Shown here piece by piece: positions 36,064-50,400 of a stretch of DNA of 64,000 bases (positions are counted from its first letter, which is position 1; every line of letters starts with the position of its first letter). Position numbers and translations under genes: made by a program. The stretch is from positions 44,127-108,126 of the forward strand of contig VWPU01009560.1 in assembly GCA_013398955.1 (NCBI GenBank), read 5' to 3'. The DNA is from Callaeas wilsoni (Eukaryota > Chordata > Aves > Passeriformes > Callaeidae). The notes under the pieces are model-generated. The model searched no databases. It worked only from the letters and a program-made list of their open reading frames with translations, and was not told the DNA's origin.

Positions 36064-39000
36064 CATCATTAAATGAACCAGTCTGATTTTAAAATGAGGA
36101 TAGTAATTAAAAATATGCATCTGTATTTGTCAGCAGCTCATCAAATAGAAATCATGCTCAAAATTCCATCTGGAAAATCCTATTTATTTACGTCTTTATG
36201 AAAATGAACTACAAAGTACAGGAGGAAAGCCATTGCTGTTAAAACTGACAATTGCTATCAGATGGCTTAACAAAAATACATATTTATAGTTTAGAAAGGA
36301 CAATAACATGAAAATTGCTTTTCTAGACCAGCCTGATGCATCTGCTCACTATCCCATATCTGATAGAGCTCAGAATAACATGATGTATTACCTGCCCTGA
36401 CAACAGTCCAATGAAGGTTGCAAAACAATCCCTAAAACAATGAGTGCTGGCTTCAACTACGAGTTCCTATATTTTTCTCTAAAGTTATTTTTCTTGGCAT
36501 TAATTATTGTAACTGCAGGTAGCATCATTGCCCAAAAAAAAGCTCAGTGTTTCTTCAGACTTTGTTGAGTTCCTGTTGTTGAATTCTGGTATCCTCTGGC
36601 AAAGCTGGAGTTAGTGTGAGACCTCAGGAAGCAGGAAACTTGCCTGCTAGTGGTCTGGACTTAGCTGCCTTTTATTTTCATCAAGTGTCCACTTTTTGCT
36701 ATGTGTTACAGGGAACATTGATCTCTACTTTTATCATGTCCCCTTCGTATTCTCTCCATTTCAAAGAGAAACAAATCCCAGCTTTCCAATCTCTCCACCA
36801 ATGAGTCAGAGTCATTTCTGAGATCATTTCCAAATGCACTTTCTTTCTGCAGACAGAACAGCCAGTCCCACCTATGCAGTGCTGGGTGGTGGTAGTGCTT
36901 TATGTAAGAGAATTCTGTTGTTCTGATCCTTATCCCTCCCATTAAATCCCATCAAGGGTTTTAACCCACAGCTTCATACTAATAGAGCATGTCATTGAAC
37001 TGCCAACTAGGATTCTCCTCTAAATCAGTTCTTGAGAAATCTTTGAAAAAATGTGAGTGTCCTTTTTGGCTGTATAAATATTTTATCAACACTGAATTTT
37101 AGCTGCCATTTTGTTACTGTTTATTTAATTTATTAAATTATTGATCCATTTGCAACTACAGGAACCTCTTCAAAATGCTCTTTTCACACAGCAAAAAAAA
37201 GAATTAAGGTATGTCCTAGTATTTTTCATCACACTGCCCAACTGTATAGTAAACACAGTAGTAATAGCAATATAGTAATAACAGTATGGTAAGTAATGAC
37301 ATTGATCCTAATAAATGGAGCATCTCAATGGTAAACCCCTTACTTCGGCAAAAGCTGGCCATTTAATCTCTGTGTGAGTAATTTTTATTCACTAGCTATA
37401 AAAAGTACTTTGCTTCCTATGTTCCAGACAGTTTTGATTGATAGAAATATTCAGCTTAACTTGCACGATGCTGTGGGGCTTTTTTCCTTAGCTTCACGCG
37501 TGTATTTTGTTAGAGGTTAGTGGGAGTCTAGAGAAACGGATTTCTGGTTCACCTCTGTCCACCCTTCTGTGAACATGAGCAAAGATTCAGAGAGATTAGG
37601 GAGGCAAAGTGCAATTTGGAAAAATCTGCACCAAACTTTATCTTCTCACATATTCCTGCTCACTTACTCCTGCTACTATTTTATTTTTACTTGCCATTTG
37701 ATGAATTTAATGGGTGCAGATAAGATTCCCACTGGTTCACAAATCCCAAATTATCCCTGTATTTTTAAATACTGGTAGTCTAAGCACAATCCTAATGCTT
37801 TAAATATTATGTCTTCTATCTCCTAGAATTTTTCCTATTCCCACCAGTAATAAGGAAATGCAAATCTACTTGGCAGTGGTAGATTTATACTGTATGGTAG
37901 TCATTTGCTTTTAATTTACTGCTTTGCTTCAGTGACAACTTTTTTTCACATTCTGTGCCATTACTACTACTAGAAAAGAGGACATGAAGAATAGATAACT
38001 TTCGAAAACCTTATATAATAAAAATCTTTCTTAGCTCCTGCTTTAATTCCTGTGAGCCCAAGCAATGCTGTGATTCCCTTGAAGCCTTCAAGTTTGTGAT
38101 CTATTCAAATAAAGCATTCTTATTCTGTTTGAGACATGCAGCTACTTGGGACTGTAAAAAGCTATCTTGACTTCTTAATTTTCCTCTTGCTTGTTCTCTG
38201 CCAAAAGGCAGCATCGTTATCACTCACTCATGCATCGAAGTACAATTTTTAACCAAAAAAAAATAGGACTACAGTGGGAAAGCAGTGGCATCTGGAAAAA
38301 TCAAACAATGTGAATTAATACATTCTTTGTGGGCTGGAGGAAGCAATGGAGTCAAGGAAGGCCTTTGGATGTTATGTTTTACTATACCTCTGGAGGCCCA
38401 AGCCCCACCATAGGCTGTTTTCTTCCTGCTTCTGGACAAGCTGAAATTAACTGGTAATAACACACAATTAAAAGCGCATGTGTGTGTCTGTGAGGGGGTG
38501 TGTTACTTTGCTCTAATTCGACTCCTTGTGTGCATTTTAACTTTCAAACTTAGCAGTGAAGAGGAGACAGACAGGTATACATAGCAGCCACATCAAAATC
38601 TTGGTGGGGCAGGGGGAACATTTGACACCTCCTTGTTTCAATGCCCCCTGTCTGTTTTTAATTTCACTAAATCGCTCCCGTCTGGGGATTGTATATTTTC
38701 AGTGGCCTCTCCCAGCAATGCAGAGGTGGAGCGTTAGCTTGCCAAACCCCAGCTATGCTCAGGCACAGGGCTGCACATGTACAGGAGGCAAGAACGGAGT
38801 CAGCTCATGGGACCAGCCATTCACCCAACTTAGGTCTAAAAGTGATGCCAAGAAATTTCACTTGCCCTTTTGCCTTTATAGTCATCTTATGAGGGAAGAG
38901 GTGGACAACTTGAGTAACAAACTGACTAAGTCTTCTGACACTGCAGCTTTGAAAGTATCATGAAAGGTTTGTGTGTACAGTTGCTGCTCCAGATAACAAG

Positions 39001-41367
39001 GATTATGTTGGCTTAGGTAGGAGTTTGCTTGGTTTTTAAGAGGCAAGCAGGATCTGGTCCTGAGCACTTCCAGGGAAAGGAATGGCTTGTAAGGGCAATT
39101 GGAGGAGGATTTCACTGGACAGCTGTAGGCACAGGGGAGCTTGGGCTCCCTGTCCATAGCCATGGAGGCAACTGGAGGTTTTTTGCTCCTAGCTTTGTTG
39201 AGGGAAAAGTTCTGGCCCAACACAGAAAGCTTGTGCAATCTTGGGAGGAGTTGACTCATAGCACGAAAGCGAGCAACAAGGCAACACTGACTAGGGAAAA
39301 AAGCAGAGCTCCTTAATCAGCTGCTCTAAGGCTGAATATCACTGTCATGGGGTACATGGGGTACAACCCTACATCCCCCCTCCTGTGAGCATCTCACCAG
39401 AGCGATCCCCTCACAGGCACCGAATAATGCACAGCCATTTCAAATGCTTATGCCTGAGCAGAAGCCCCTCATATATGAATACATCAGAATGTAAAGCAAA
39501 GACTTTCCCTCTAGTATTAGTTTGCACAACTCACATGACTTCTTCTGCTTGTCTACGGATAGAGGCATGGAACAAGGTTGGTGTGAAGTTCTGGTCAGAC
39601 TCCAGGCCCGTGAAGCTGCTGGGAGGATTGCAGAACTCTGCCTCTAGGAGCCAGGGGGCTAAAATAACCCTCAAGAGAAAGCCAGCCAAGATACATCATG
39701 AATTATTTTGGCCCACTGTAGGTCGTCCTGAAAGGAGGAGGATCTGGCTTCAAAACAATGAGGAAACCGAGGAGGTAATAGGGTGCTTTGAGAAATCTCA
39801 TCGTGCCATTGCCTGGCCCCGAAGATGCAATGAATGAGTTACACAGTAAGCTGGTAAGAGCATGAAAAGATAGGGTACCTGAACCACTAGAGCTTCATTA
39901 CATTAAAGCACATTTCTTTGAGATCAGAAGGATTTTTTTTCCTCCCCTTCACTTGCCGAGTTCTCTGAGAATTGAGCATTACAGTGGCTTTGACTGTAAC
40001 CATTATAATAATTTTCCAGTGCTAATGTTGTGGTTTTAATGAAAGGAAACAGCAAATGGTGTATCGACTCATATACACAAATCTGCACTTCATTTGCACA
40101 AAATAGCTTCTGGATGGCTTTCCTCCATGTTTTTGGTCAAAGCCACTCTTTTTGAGAAATGATCAATGTCTACACTGTTTGCTCTTCCACAGATAAAGCA
40201 GATGCTATTCATTACTGCCTTTGCCATGCATATATTGCTACTTTCCCCAAAGCAGCCGCAGTGGGTCGTGTGTTTATTTTTCTTTAAATCCTTTTGTTCT
40301 TAAATCACTCCACTTCTGCTTTCAGGATATGACGAATGATTAATGCTGTAGTAGCAGCATTATTGAATTAGGAAAGTCATTGGCAGCTTCCAAAATCATT
40401 GAGACAACCAACAAATAAATACAAGCCACTTCTTTAGAGTTAGAGGTAGTGAAACAGTGTGATGGTGTCAAGATAAGAGGCGAGGCTGGCGTGAGTACCT
40501 TTAAAGCTGCAGGACACACTTAGTGTTGCTTACACGTAAATCGTAGCAGCTCTGATAACAATGCAGATGTTTTGAACAATTGGCATTGGAGTAATGTAAC
40601 TGCAATGAAGAAAAATGCTAAGGAAGACTCAGAACTGGTATGAGTACTTGGAGGGAATTCTGTTGTCTAAGTTATATGATCATGAAGAAAGGAACTATTC
40701 ATGGGTTTATGGTTTGTGTTTATTCAAAGAATAGAGATTTGGACTCAGATACTGAAAGGTAGGTGTTCTGCACCTCACAGGGGTTACAGCCAACAGCACC
40801 AGCAACTACTCACCAGGAAAGGAGAAAGATTCTAGATTTCTGGACTAACCCATTGCAATCACCACTGGAATATCTGTTTTGCAAGCAGAGTTAGCCTACT
40901 GTTTGTGGTGATCCAAGACCATGTCATATGGTAATATTCCAGTTAAATGGGAGTTTGTGTGAAACAGGAAAGCAGGATTCAATTCATTTTCTTACATTCA
41001 AACACAGATGGTTCTCTACTGTCTTCCTAATAAGAGCCATCAGCTTTTGATGTGATTCTGTCTCTCATGTATTTCATCACAGCACCACAGTGGACAGAAC
41101 AGCCAGTGTGGTCAGGCAACTGCTTGCACCACTGAGCCTTTAGAATGCCTTTATGCAGAAGTGAAAGACTGAAGAGACTATGGAATGGTGAGAAATGAGC
41201 CCTAGCATCTCCAACTGCCTCAGTTTGCAATCTGAAAGGAAGAACCTCTGTGGGTATGGCACTGCATGTTATTTGACAGCAGTAATTGTCATGGCTTTCC
41301 TCCCCTGGGGCTGTCCCTGAGCACACTGCAGGTCTGCCTAATTCTTCTCCCTGCACCTCTGTTTAGG
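36064..41367. other. Non-coding tract
   Basis: No gene is supported. Frames of 135 codons (38,556-38,963, plus) and 150 codons (39,385-39,837, plus) have no motif I recognise. A short direct repeat CATGGGGTA lies near 39,346-39,364. About 40,000-40,600 looks unlike its neighbours in density of homeodomain-type ATTA words and is discussed separately. Confidence 0.5.
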
Positions 41368-41407
41368 ATTTCTGTAGATATCAAGATATTTCTGTAGATA
41401 TCAAGCA
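41368..41407. repeat. Tandem duplication, 2 x 20 bp
   Basis: ATTTCTGTAGATATCAAGAT is followed at once by a second copy that differs only in its last two bases. The near identity suggests a recent slippage or short duplication. Confidence 0.92.
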
Positions 41408-41424
41408 ACTCGTGCTAGTTGCTT
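41403..41424. repeat. Perfect 8-bp hairpin
   Basis: AAGCAACT (41,403-41,410) and AGTTGCTT (41,417-41,424) are exact inverted copies around a six-base loop. The left arm overlaps the end of the preceding 20-bp duplication. There is no T-run after it and no context for a terminator. Confidence 0.7.
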
Positions 41425-44400
41425 CTGTGTACTTCTGATAACAAAGAGCCCCTTTATTGAGTGCTATAGTGCTATATACTTTCCTGGCCATAAAATCTTT
41501 TTTATTTTACATTGAACTGTGCCTTATTAGAGCTAGGTAGGAAAAATGGTTTCCCTGCAGAGTGAAAGATCTCACAGTTTCAGGATGGTCTCACTGCTGT
41601 CCTACTTCAGGATGCTACTAAGTCCTTTCAAATAGGGCCTGCTCTGAGCAGTCAGTAGCCAGAGATCAAGACTCTCACTGAACCTATTGAAGAACTGGGT
41701 AAAAAATATATCTATAAAGAAAAAACAGAATAAAATCTGCTGTAGTCCAGTATCAGCTCAGTGTGCTGGAAGAGGGAGGGATGCTTTTGCTCATTTCCCT
41801 CGCTGAAGCAGTTTCGCTACACACAAGTAATGACATGTCAGCCTGGGAAGAGACCTGGACTTCCATCTGCTCCTCTCAGCATGGTAATGTAATTCCTGGA
41901 CTGCCAACTCAGGCTTTTTCACTCTCTTGCCTAATGAGTGCCTTGGCATCTATGCAAATTGGAGCATCTCCAACAGGAGAAGCTCTCATTTTGAAGCAGA
42001 CTGCAGCCCAGAACCCACTCAGACTGTGGGGTGCTGACTTCCATCTCTCTGGGTCATCTTAAAGAGATTATAGTCCTACATGTGGTCTGCTGTTTTGAAT
42101 CTGAATATCCTATCCAGAGAGTTCTGGCTGCCCTGAGACAGCAAATGAAAGTCTTTTACTTGGACCAGAAACTCATTGAACTTATAACCATCTTCCCTTT
42201 GAAAGTTCTGAGTTTGACAAATCAGTGTTTTGTGATTTGAGGATTTTATTTCAAAGAGCTTCCAGCCATCTGTGTTCCCTGTCACCTTTGCCTGCAGATC
42301 TTCAGCAGGTTCCTCTACCTGCAAGTCTTCGTTTTTCTAAGACGTTTTTGTTAAGCTGATTCAAGGAAAATTATTTCTAGACTACATCATCAGCCTTTCC
42401 ATAGCATAAGCTCTGCGTTTGTTTTCACCATGCTTTCGGTCAACTTGTATTTATGCTCACCCAGGTGCAACCATAGAGAATTCTCTCTCTTCACCCCCCA
42501 CCACTGGTAGGAAACAAATTGCTAAAATCCTTGACAGGAGTTATACACAAGTTACATCTCACCAGCTGAGCAGTTTTACCTGAGGTATTAAGGGAGAAAC
42601 TGGAGGTCCCTCCCCATCTTATTAACTGCACGCAGAAGGTAGGGGCTATCATAGGCAGGTGAATAATGGCCCTACCCCCTTGAAAACAACAAAACCCATA
42701 AGAGAATCAATCAAAATTTTACCATACAACAGACCCATGCACCTTTTCTTTATTTCCTCCCCTCACATGGCAAAACTTGTATTTGGAAGTCTCCACTCTT
42801 CTTGTGCTTGTGTCAAAAAGAGAGAGGTCAGTAGTCCTGCTAGAGCCAGCAGGGCTCAACCACATTCACCTCCTTCCTCCCCAGGCTCACTGCTGTTTTG
42901 ATGCTCCAGCTAAAGAAAATCTCTGCAGATTTTTTTGTGTGCTCAGAATGAAGCTTCCCACTGCTAGCCTTGGGGGACACAGAACATCCCGGCTGGGCAA
43001 GAGCTCTTTATGGATATTTCTAGTGCTCAGAGGGAGAAGGGGAAAAAAACAAACTACAGCAAGTTTATGGTAATTGCTTTAATGAGGCAAAGCCCTTTAG
43101 AATGCAAACACGCTCAACAATACACAAAGAAACAATCAAAAAAAAGTGTTTTATACAGGCTGTTTTATAAGAAGGTAATAAAAGCAATTGTATGGCATAC
43201 TCAGTTGCATAAACAGGCTCACCATGGAAGGTGTTTGTGTGAGAGCACAACTATGAATACTTAATTGCTTTCTTATTCTTATTTTCAGTACAAAACACTG
43301 CAATCAAAACTTAATCTGTGGCTTGATTTTTAAATAAAAATGTTATATTCCAGTTCCATTGTTGTAAATATAATGAAGCATGGTCTTTCTGTTAAACGGT
43401 ATTTTATTTCTTACTCTTTGTAAAGAGGTATAACAGTGATTAATGTCTACATCCCTGGCAATTTCAAAATGTTTTTCAAATGCGGGATCATTATTTCTCT
43501 TCATATGGAAGGCAGAAGACCAAAATGTTCAAAAGGTCTTCATTAATGATGTAACTGGAAGTCATGGAAACCTTTGGTGAGATCCTCCTATGGCTGCTAA
43601 TCCTGTTTGAACCAAGCCACAAAAGCAATGCAGATTTCAGATCTATTTTCATTCACACATATCTTCCAACAAACACAGTGAGTACAAAGAAAGAGTGTAA
43701 AGAAATATGAATTTGGGGACCTCAATAAGTTGCAAACTACAAAACTGAAAAATTGTCAACCAATTTAACTCTCAGGAGAGTAAATTACTCAGACAAAAGG
43801 CTCATATGAATTGGAATACAATCTGGTGTGCCTGGAATGTTGTATTCTGCATCTGCTGATTTCTTTTTAAACATGTACTGTGACATTTGTGCCTTAGTGG
43901 CATCTAGACCAGAGTAATTTTCAAATACTTAGGCATAAGAATTCATTTTTATTTCCTCTTGACTTTTTGCTTTAGGAAGAAATACAGGACTGACAAAGAC
44001 CTGTAGGGCATATAAACTGAGTCATAGGTCTGAAAAGACTTAGGGAACAAGACTGTCTTATACAAGAGAATGCATATCTGGATGAAAAAAATATATTCAT
44101 TAATGGTTTGTACTGTAGAGGCTGAGCACATTGCTGAGAAATGACATTACAGAGTAATACCAGAAAGGCCAGAGTCACTCTGAATGAAAATTGACGTCTC
44201 TAGGAAAGAAGTGACAATTTCTGGTTTCAAACTGATGGCAAAGAATGACTTTATATTTGATATCTTAATTTGCATATTTTTTTAAAAGAATCTTCTCCTA
44301 TAATATACAGAAAGAAGTAACACTTTTTCAGTGCACTAGGCCTATAAGAATTTCTACCCTTGAAACCACTGGACTCCCTGTTAATGCTACAGAGAATCCG

Positions 44401-47400
44401 CTAAATTGAAAATGCCATTTTTATTTTTACCTTTCTCATCATTACAGACAGCATAACGCTGTCAGGAATCAAGCAGGTACCATTAAATATTTCCTGCTCA
44501 CAATTTCATGATCATATTTTAATACGTTACATCACTGATACCCAAAAACTGTTCACATCAAGCAAAAAAAAATTTGACAAGGCAGAAGTTCTCAATATGT
44601 CCTATCCCAGGGAAAGTAATTTTAACACTTTCCATCTCACTACAGTAGAACTACTGCCTAGGAGAACAAAGGACACTTAACTAAACTGGTGAATATTTTA
44701 AACCACCTATGAATTGCATGAAGAATGTAGACTCTCCTAAAACCAAACTCTGATCAACTTGCATACCTTATGGCAAAATCGGCCTTTCCAGGCACTTATT
44801 GGCAGGGTGTCCAAGGGGCCAAGAACTCCTAAACACCAACTGTTGACCTTTCAGCAATGTATCTTACCGTCTTGTTAGACGTCAAAACCAATTTTTTTGC
44901 TGGCATCTATCAGTCTTCAACAATTAAAGGCAAGCAGCTTAATGATGGTACTGAAGACCAAACTTTTGCTCAGAAAGTAAATGGGTATCTAGGTTTGGAT
45001 TACATATTACACAGAAAGATCTAGCAAATTAATCTGAAATTTTCGGAAGGAAGACAGATCATGCTTTCCTTTTAGTATCTAATTCTTCAGGGATCATAAA
45101 GCACGTCTGCAACCAGAAATCGAAACATACCAAGAGAATCTATAATGCACTAGAGAAGTGGAATTGAAAAGACAAGTCATTCAGTCTGATGAGGTAGATG
45201 GGTGTCTGGAATCATGCTAAATGTTGTTAGCCTTCAAGATCAAGGAGTCTAGCAAGGGCAGACTGAAAATTAGTCACAAGGCAACGTCTGCTTACAAGGA
45301 CATGCGAAGAACAGCCAGGTATTAGTCGTGAGGAGCTTTCTAAAAATATGTGTGATATTAACCAGCCGCCAAAACTAATCAGAGAGGCTTGGTGACATGC
45401 CACCATATTATTATCTGTCTGATCCTAAATGTATTGGTTCTAGGATCTGAAAGTAGAGCTTTGCCAATGTATGTCATAGGGGAGTTGTCAAATTTTCTTC
45501 CTCAGTCCCCTGAGAGAGGTGCCTTGTTACAGAAACCAGGCTACAGTGAAGGTAGTCATAGATAAACCATATACTGCTCTTTTGACACTCTCCTACTTTG
45601 GTTTCCCCTTTTCTAATAGGAAGCTCTCTGTACTGGGAGCTCAAGTGGGTTCATCCTCCAGCAGGATATCTATCTAAGCCACCTAATAATGGTCCATGAT
45701 TACCTTGGAGAGGCCTCCATCTCTCCAAGTCAGTGAACACCCTCCCAGCAATGCCTCCCAGTGGCACTTCCCCCTGCCACAGCAGCCTTCCCATGTGCTG
45801 TGGAGGCTGAGGACTGAGAGAAATACAAGTGACTGCCACGCACAGCACACTGAGCAGGGTACTGACTGCAGGCAGCAGCCTGCTATGGTGCTGCATTTTC
45901 ATTAAGGGCCTCAAAATAGCAAGAATCAAAATAGAGATGCCAACGCACTGACTGAGCTTGGCTTGTTTTGCGTTGCTGGTTACGTATGTTGGACAGCAGA
46001 TGAGATATCACTCTCTGGAAGTGAACCTGCAGGCTAACCAGGTTGCCTGGCTTGGCTCTACGTGATGTAACACGTTAGTGACCACATCTCAGTCACATGT
46101 AAGATCTCTCAACCTTACTGACAGTCCGCACACTGATCAAACCCATAACAAGGGCTTTATAAAGCACGGTGATTCAAGTCTTTGAGAGGTGTAAATGAGT
46201 GCAGTAGCTGCGGTTAAACCCCATTTCCAACAGTTCTTCCTCTTAACCTCTGTTTTTATCACACTTGCATTGGTAAAAGTTGCTTACTGAAGAAAAAAAA
46301 AAGCTAGTTTCCTTGGAAGAAATGTTGCCCAAGAGCAGTTTACATCATATGTTATCTGGAAGCTGTTCTGTGAAACATCGTAATAATTGCTTTTCCTGGA
46401 CTGAGACACTTATTAGTAGCAGCTAAAGTTAACAGATTGGAAGATTGCCTGAAGATGATGGATGGGTTTTCTCAGACAGTAGATTTCTGGTCATTTTCCA
46501 TGGCAGCTGTAAATTAAAAAATAATATAAAGTTAAGCAGTGTTAGGAACGAAGTCACAAACACTACACAGCTACTGACTTGATCATTAATCATCCTAAAT
46601 TAATGTTAAAGTGTTCTTATGATGATCCAAACTTTGCCCTAGGGTGTATGCAGAAGTTACTCATTGATTGCAAACGGGAAATGGCACATGTATGTGAATA
46701 CTGAATTTAGCCAACTGCTTGTTTGGTTTGCTGGGGTTTTTTAATTACTGCTTGAGGGAGGTGGAGATGTTTCTGTTTTAGGAATCCCCTTTCATAACAG
46801 TGATCTGGAAGAAAATTATCAAGACCCATCCTCTGATGCGCAGTCAATACTCCAGGTTATTGCAACAATATCTCTGTGTATTTTTAAAGCTGAAGACAAT
46901 TAATTCCCTCTAGAATTCAGATTCATTTAATGTGTCTGATGTTCACTTTTAAGGTTGCTGCAGTCAAAAAATAGTTTATTTTTGGGCAGAATGAAGATTT
47001 TTGTCCACAACTGAAATTCCTTCTAAGCTAAACTGCAATTTTTTGTAGACTTTGTCCTAATTTATCCTGGCATTTTTGATGAAGTCACGTGTCTTCTTCA
47101 GATGATTAACTAGAGAGGAGGTGCCAGAGACACACATGTTGAAAAAACCTCAAACCACAATAATCAAACCTGATGCAAATGAAGAAGTCTTGCACTCAGA
47201 GATACCATAATGATTCCTTACCTCTGCAGAATCTGGAGGTCAGAAAACCTGTAATGGCCATGGCAAGGTCATGGAGAAACACAAACCTTTGCCTCGTGAA
47301 CATGTAACTCCTCTCAGCTCCTTTTGCACTGTTATACTAATTGCTTAGGCATGTTTGTGTTATACATGCTGCTAGTATTAATGTATATTAGCTATAGGAC

Positions 47401-50400
47401 ATTACTTAGTCTCATATTTAACGTCTTTCAGACTTTAGGTACAAGTGCTCCGCAGTAGTTGCATTGAAAACAATTTAACTTGAATGCCAGCCACAGAATA
47501 CTGTTAGCAGCAGGTTTTCTCAAGGCGATTTACTTCTGTTTATCCACAGGGTTTGGTAATAAATACATATATTTTGGGGCCCTAGGTACATTAAACATAC
47601 TGAATAGTCAGAGCTTGTAGAAGCTAATTTCTCTGTCATTGCATTATAGCTAAATTGGTTGCGCACGTCTCATTCAATTATGCATCTTGAAGAATACCAA
47701 CAACACAGATTCCTGATTTCAATAGTGCATATGCTTGTTTTAGTGCTTACAATGGATCAGCTTTTAGCATGAGACACTAAAATCATCATGCTTTGAATTT
47801 CGGAGTCACAATTTCAAATGTAATACTGTCTTTGTGTGTGTGTCATTAATGGCTTTTATTTTCCTGCTTTCTGGATATATACTATAATATTCAGCACAAA
47901 TCAAAGTGAAGACTGGAAAGTAACTCACAATGGATATTTGCAGCTAAGTGTTTACACCATCAAATTCTTTATTGATATTGGTTGAGTTAAGTAGTTATTC
48001 AACTAGTAAAAAAAACGTGCACAATAGCCAAATAAAGTATTTGCTGTTAAATCCTGATGTAGAGAAAGTGCCAGGTCAAGTCTATTAAGTGTCTTCAATG
48101 GGACTTCTTTAGTGGTAGTTATTCCACATGGAAGGCACTCTGCTAGTACAGTAGTACAGAAGGAACAAGGAGAAAGGAAGGGTTAAATTCATATCCACAG
48201 GAATTGACATACTATTATGATTCCAGTATTTTATAATAGCAATAAAACACATATCAAATGGATTAAAAACTGTCTGACAGATCTCAAAAAAATAGGCATC
48301 AGCTGGAGCTTGCAGTTGAATGGATGTTCCCAATGTTCCTTTGAGTTCTGTACAAGGCTTCATATTTTTTAATAACTTCACCAATGGCCTTGTAAACATA
48401 TCCCTAAATACAATCTCTGAATGACATGATTTTGGCAGGATGGTATACAATGATGAAAACTGGGCAGTCAACAGAAACCAGGAATGGTAAAGGAAAGAAC
48501 CACAAAGTTATTCAAAGAAGAGTTCCTTGCAGTAAACAAAAATCAATCTAAAAAATAAAGAATGCCATGTTGATTTTATCAGGAGGAAGATGAGAAGACG
48601 TTAGTTGTTCACAGGAGAGATTCACAGCAGGGAAATACCAAGCTAAAAAGGACTCTTCCTTCTAGCAGGAGCACTAAGGGCTGGAAACTTAAACCAGACA
48701 GACTGAAAGTAAGGTGCCTTTCTAAGAATAAAGGTGATTATGAGTTGGAAAAAAAAATACCAGATACATTTTATGAGGTCTTAAGGCCGCGAGGAATATA
48801 TGCTTTAGCCAAAACTAGATTTTTTTTTATTTAGCATAAGAAGAGATCGTGGAAATAGTGTAAAAATATATAAGCAAATTGATCATATTTTATGAATATA
48901 AATATATGCAAATTTACTGGAGCCAACATTTTCTCATCTGCCTGTGGTATGTCTCATTAAGAAAATTGCTTATTAAGAATTGTCTTCTAAAGAGATGGAT
49001 TATAATTGTTTAATCTTAAGAGATATTATGAAATATAAAATTTATCAAACATTTTAGTATGGTTTAGAAAGTTTAGTACAGTGTAAAATACAACTTGTCT
49101 TGCAACATTGAAAGTTGCTGGAGTGAGCAGCCCTTATTTTTTAGATACAAACCTGAGGTAAAATACAGTGAAGAAATGGAATTCATCTCAGTTTCACAAA
49201 TCTTAACAGATTAATCAGGAAAATACTGCGACCACATATGTTTTGAAATATGTGTGTCCCAGTGCTATTTTTAAAATAATTAGGATCAGAATATATCTTC
49301 AGATACTTTCTGCTTCTATCAAACGACAATTAATAGCTGTTAGGATCCTTCCTTCTTCATTTAGTAACATGTTATATCTTCCAGAAACTTGCTAGGCCAG
49401 TGACATTAGTGACAACAAAGAGTAAATCCATTCAGAACAATGTGAGTAAAAGCAGAATCTGTCTGTTTGCTTTTGCATGGTTAGAACAAAAAGCTCCATT
49501 GCTGCTCTTACAGCTAAAGAGCATTTTATAATGAGCTCTGAAATTTTTGGGAAAGTTGGATTACAGTGTTGGTTTAACATCAGACACTCCATTATTTAGA
49601 TGTAGGATCACTGTGATGTCTGGTCTCTGAAAACTTTAGTTTTCCTTTTGATATTAAAAAGACCACTGAAATAATCCACAAAGAGCTCGGGCCTCAGGAA
49701 AGAAGTCTGAAAAACAAACACTGTTAAAGATCGGTAAGACACGATTATGAGGCTGACAATTACATGTGATAACAATTAAAATTATCTGATTCCAACCACA
49801 TGGCACCTTAATACAGCAGATCTCCAAGTAAATAACATGTCACATAATAGGTTTTGATTGATGTTGTCAGCAGCCTTTTGAACATTACAGATACCTTCCC
49901 ATCAATTCCTTAGAAATCATTGGAGACTGCTGACCTCAACCTAACCTGAAATTATCTGCACGTACCTAAATACCCTAGTGCTAACTGCTTGGTAACCTAA
50001 AATTCTTCTTTTGCTAGATAATTAGGTACTTGTACATGATGTCCATCTCCTTACTTCCAGTTCTAAATAACTTTGCTAATATATGCATTCGTGGTTTTAA
50101 TGAAAACCCTAGATGTTTTCTGAGAGGTCTTTCAGTTACCTGCCAGTACAGATCTGGGAACATATGTCTGATTGCAAGCCAGCTGAAGCACTCCAAACAA
50201 TTTCTGAAGCCCATGGCTTGGCTGGCATAGGGGACCTAACCAGGGAGAATACAGAGCTGCCAAGGAACTGCCACTGAGCAGCATGTGGTTACTTTGCTGC
50301 CAACTTCAATTTGCATTTTAAAAAAATAGGGATGAGTTAATGATTGCTAAACCAACAAATCATCCGCCTATTGGAGGAGCCCCAGAGGACATCCTGTCTC

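Noticed and set aside
38513..38526. ATTCGACTCC, similar to a tRNA B box
   Set aside because: No A box or cloverleaf can be drawn in the preceding 60 bases.
39385..39837. 150-codon plus-strand frame
   Set aside because: No motif, no splice or promoter support; within the length expected by chance for 64 kb in six frames.
48060..48200. TCTTCAATGGGACTTCTT word seen in old amniote repeats
   Set aside because: The flanks do not continue the resemblance; may be coincidence.
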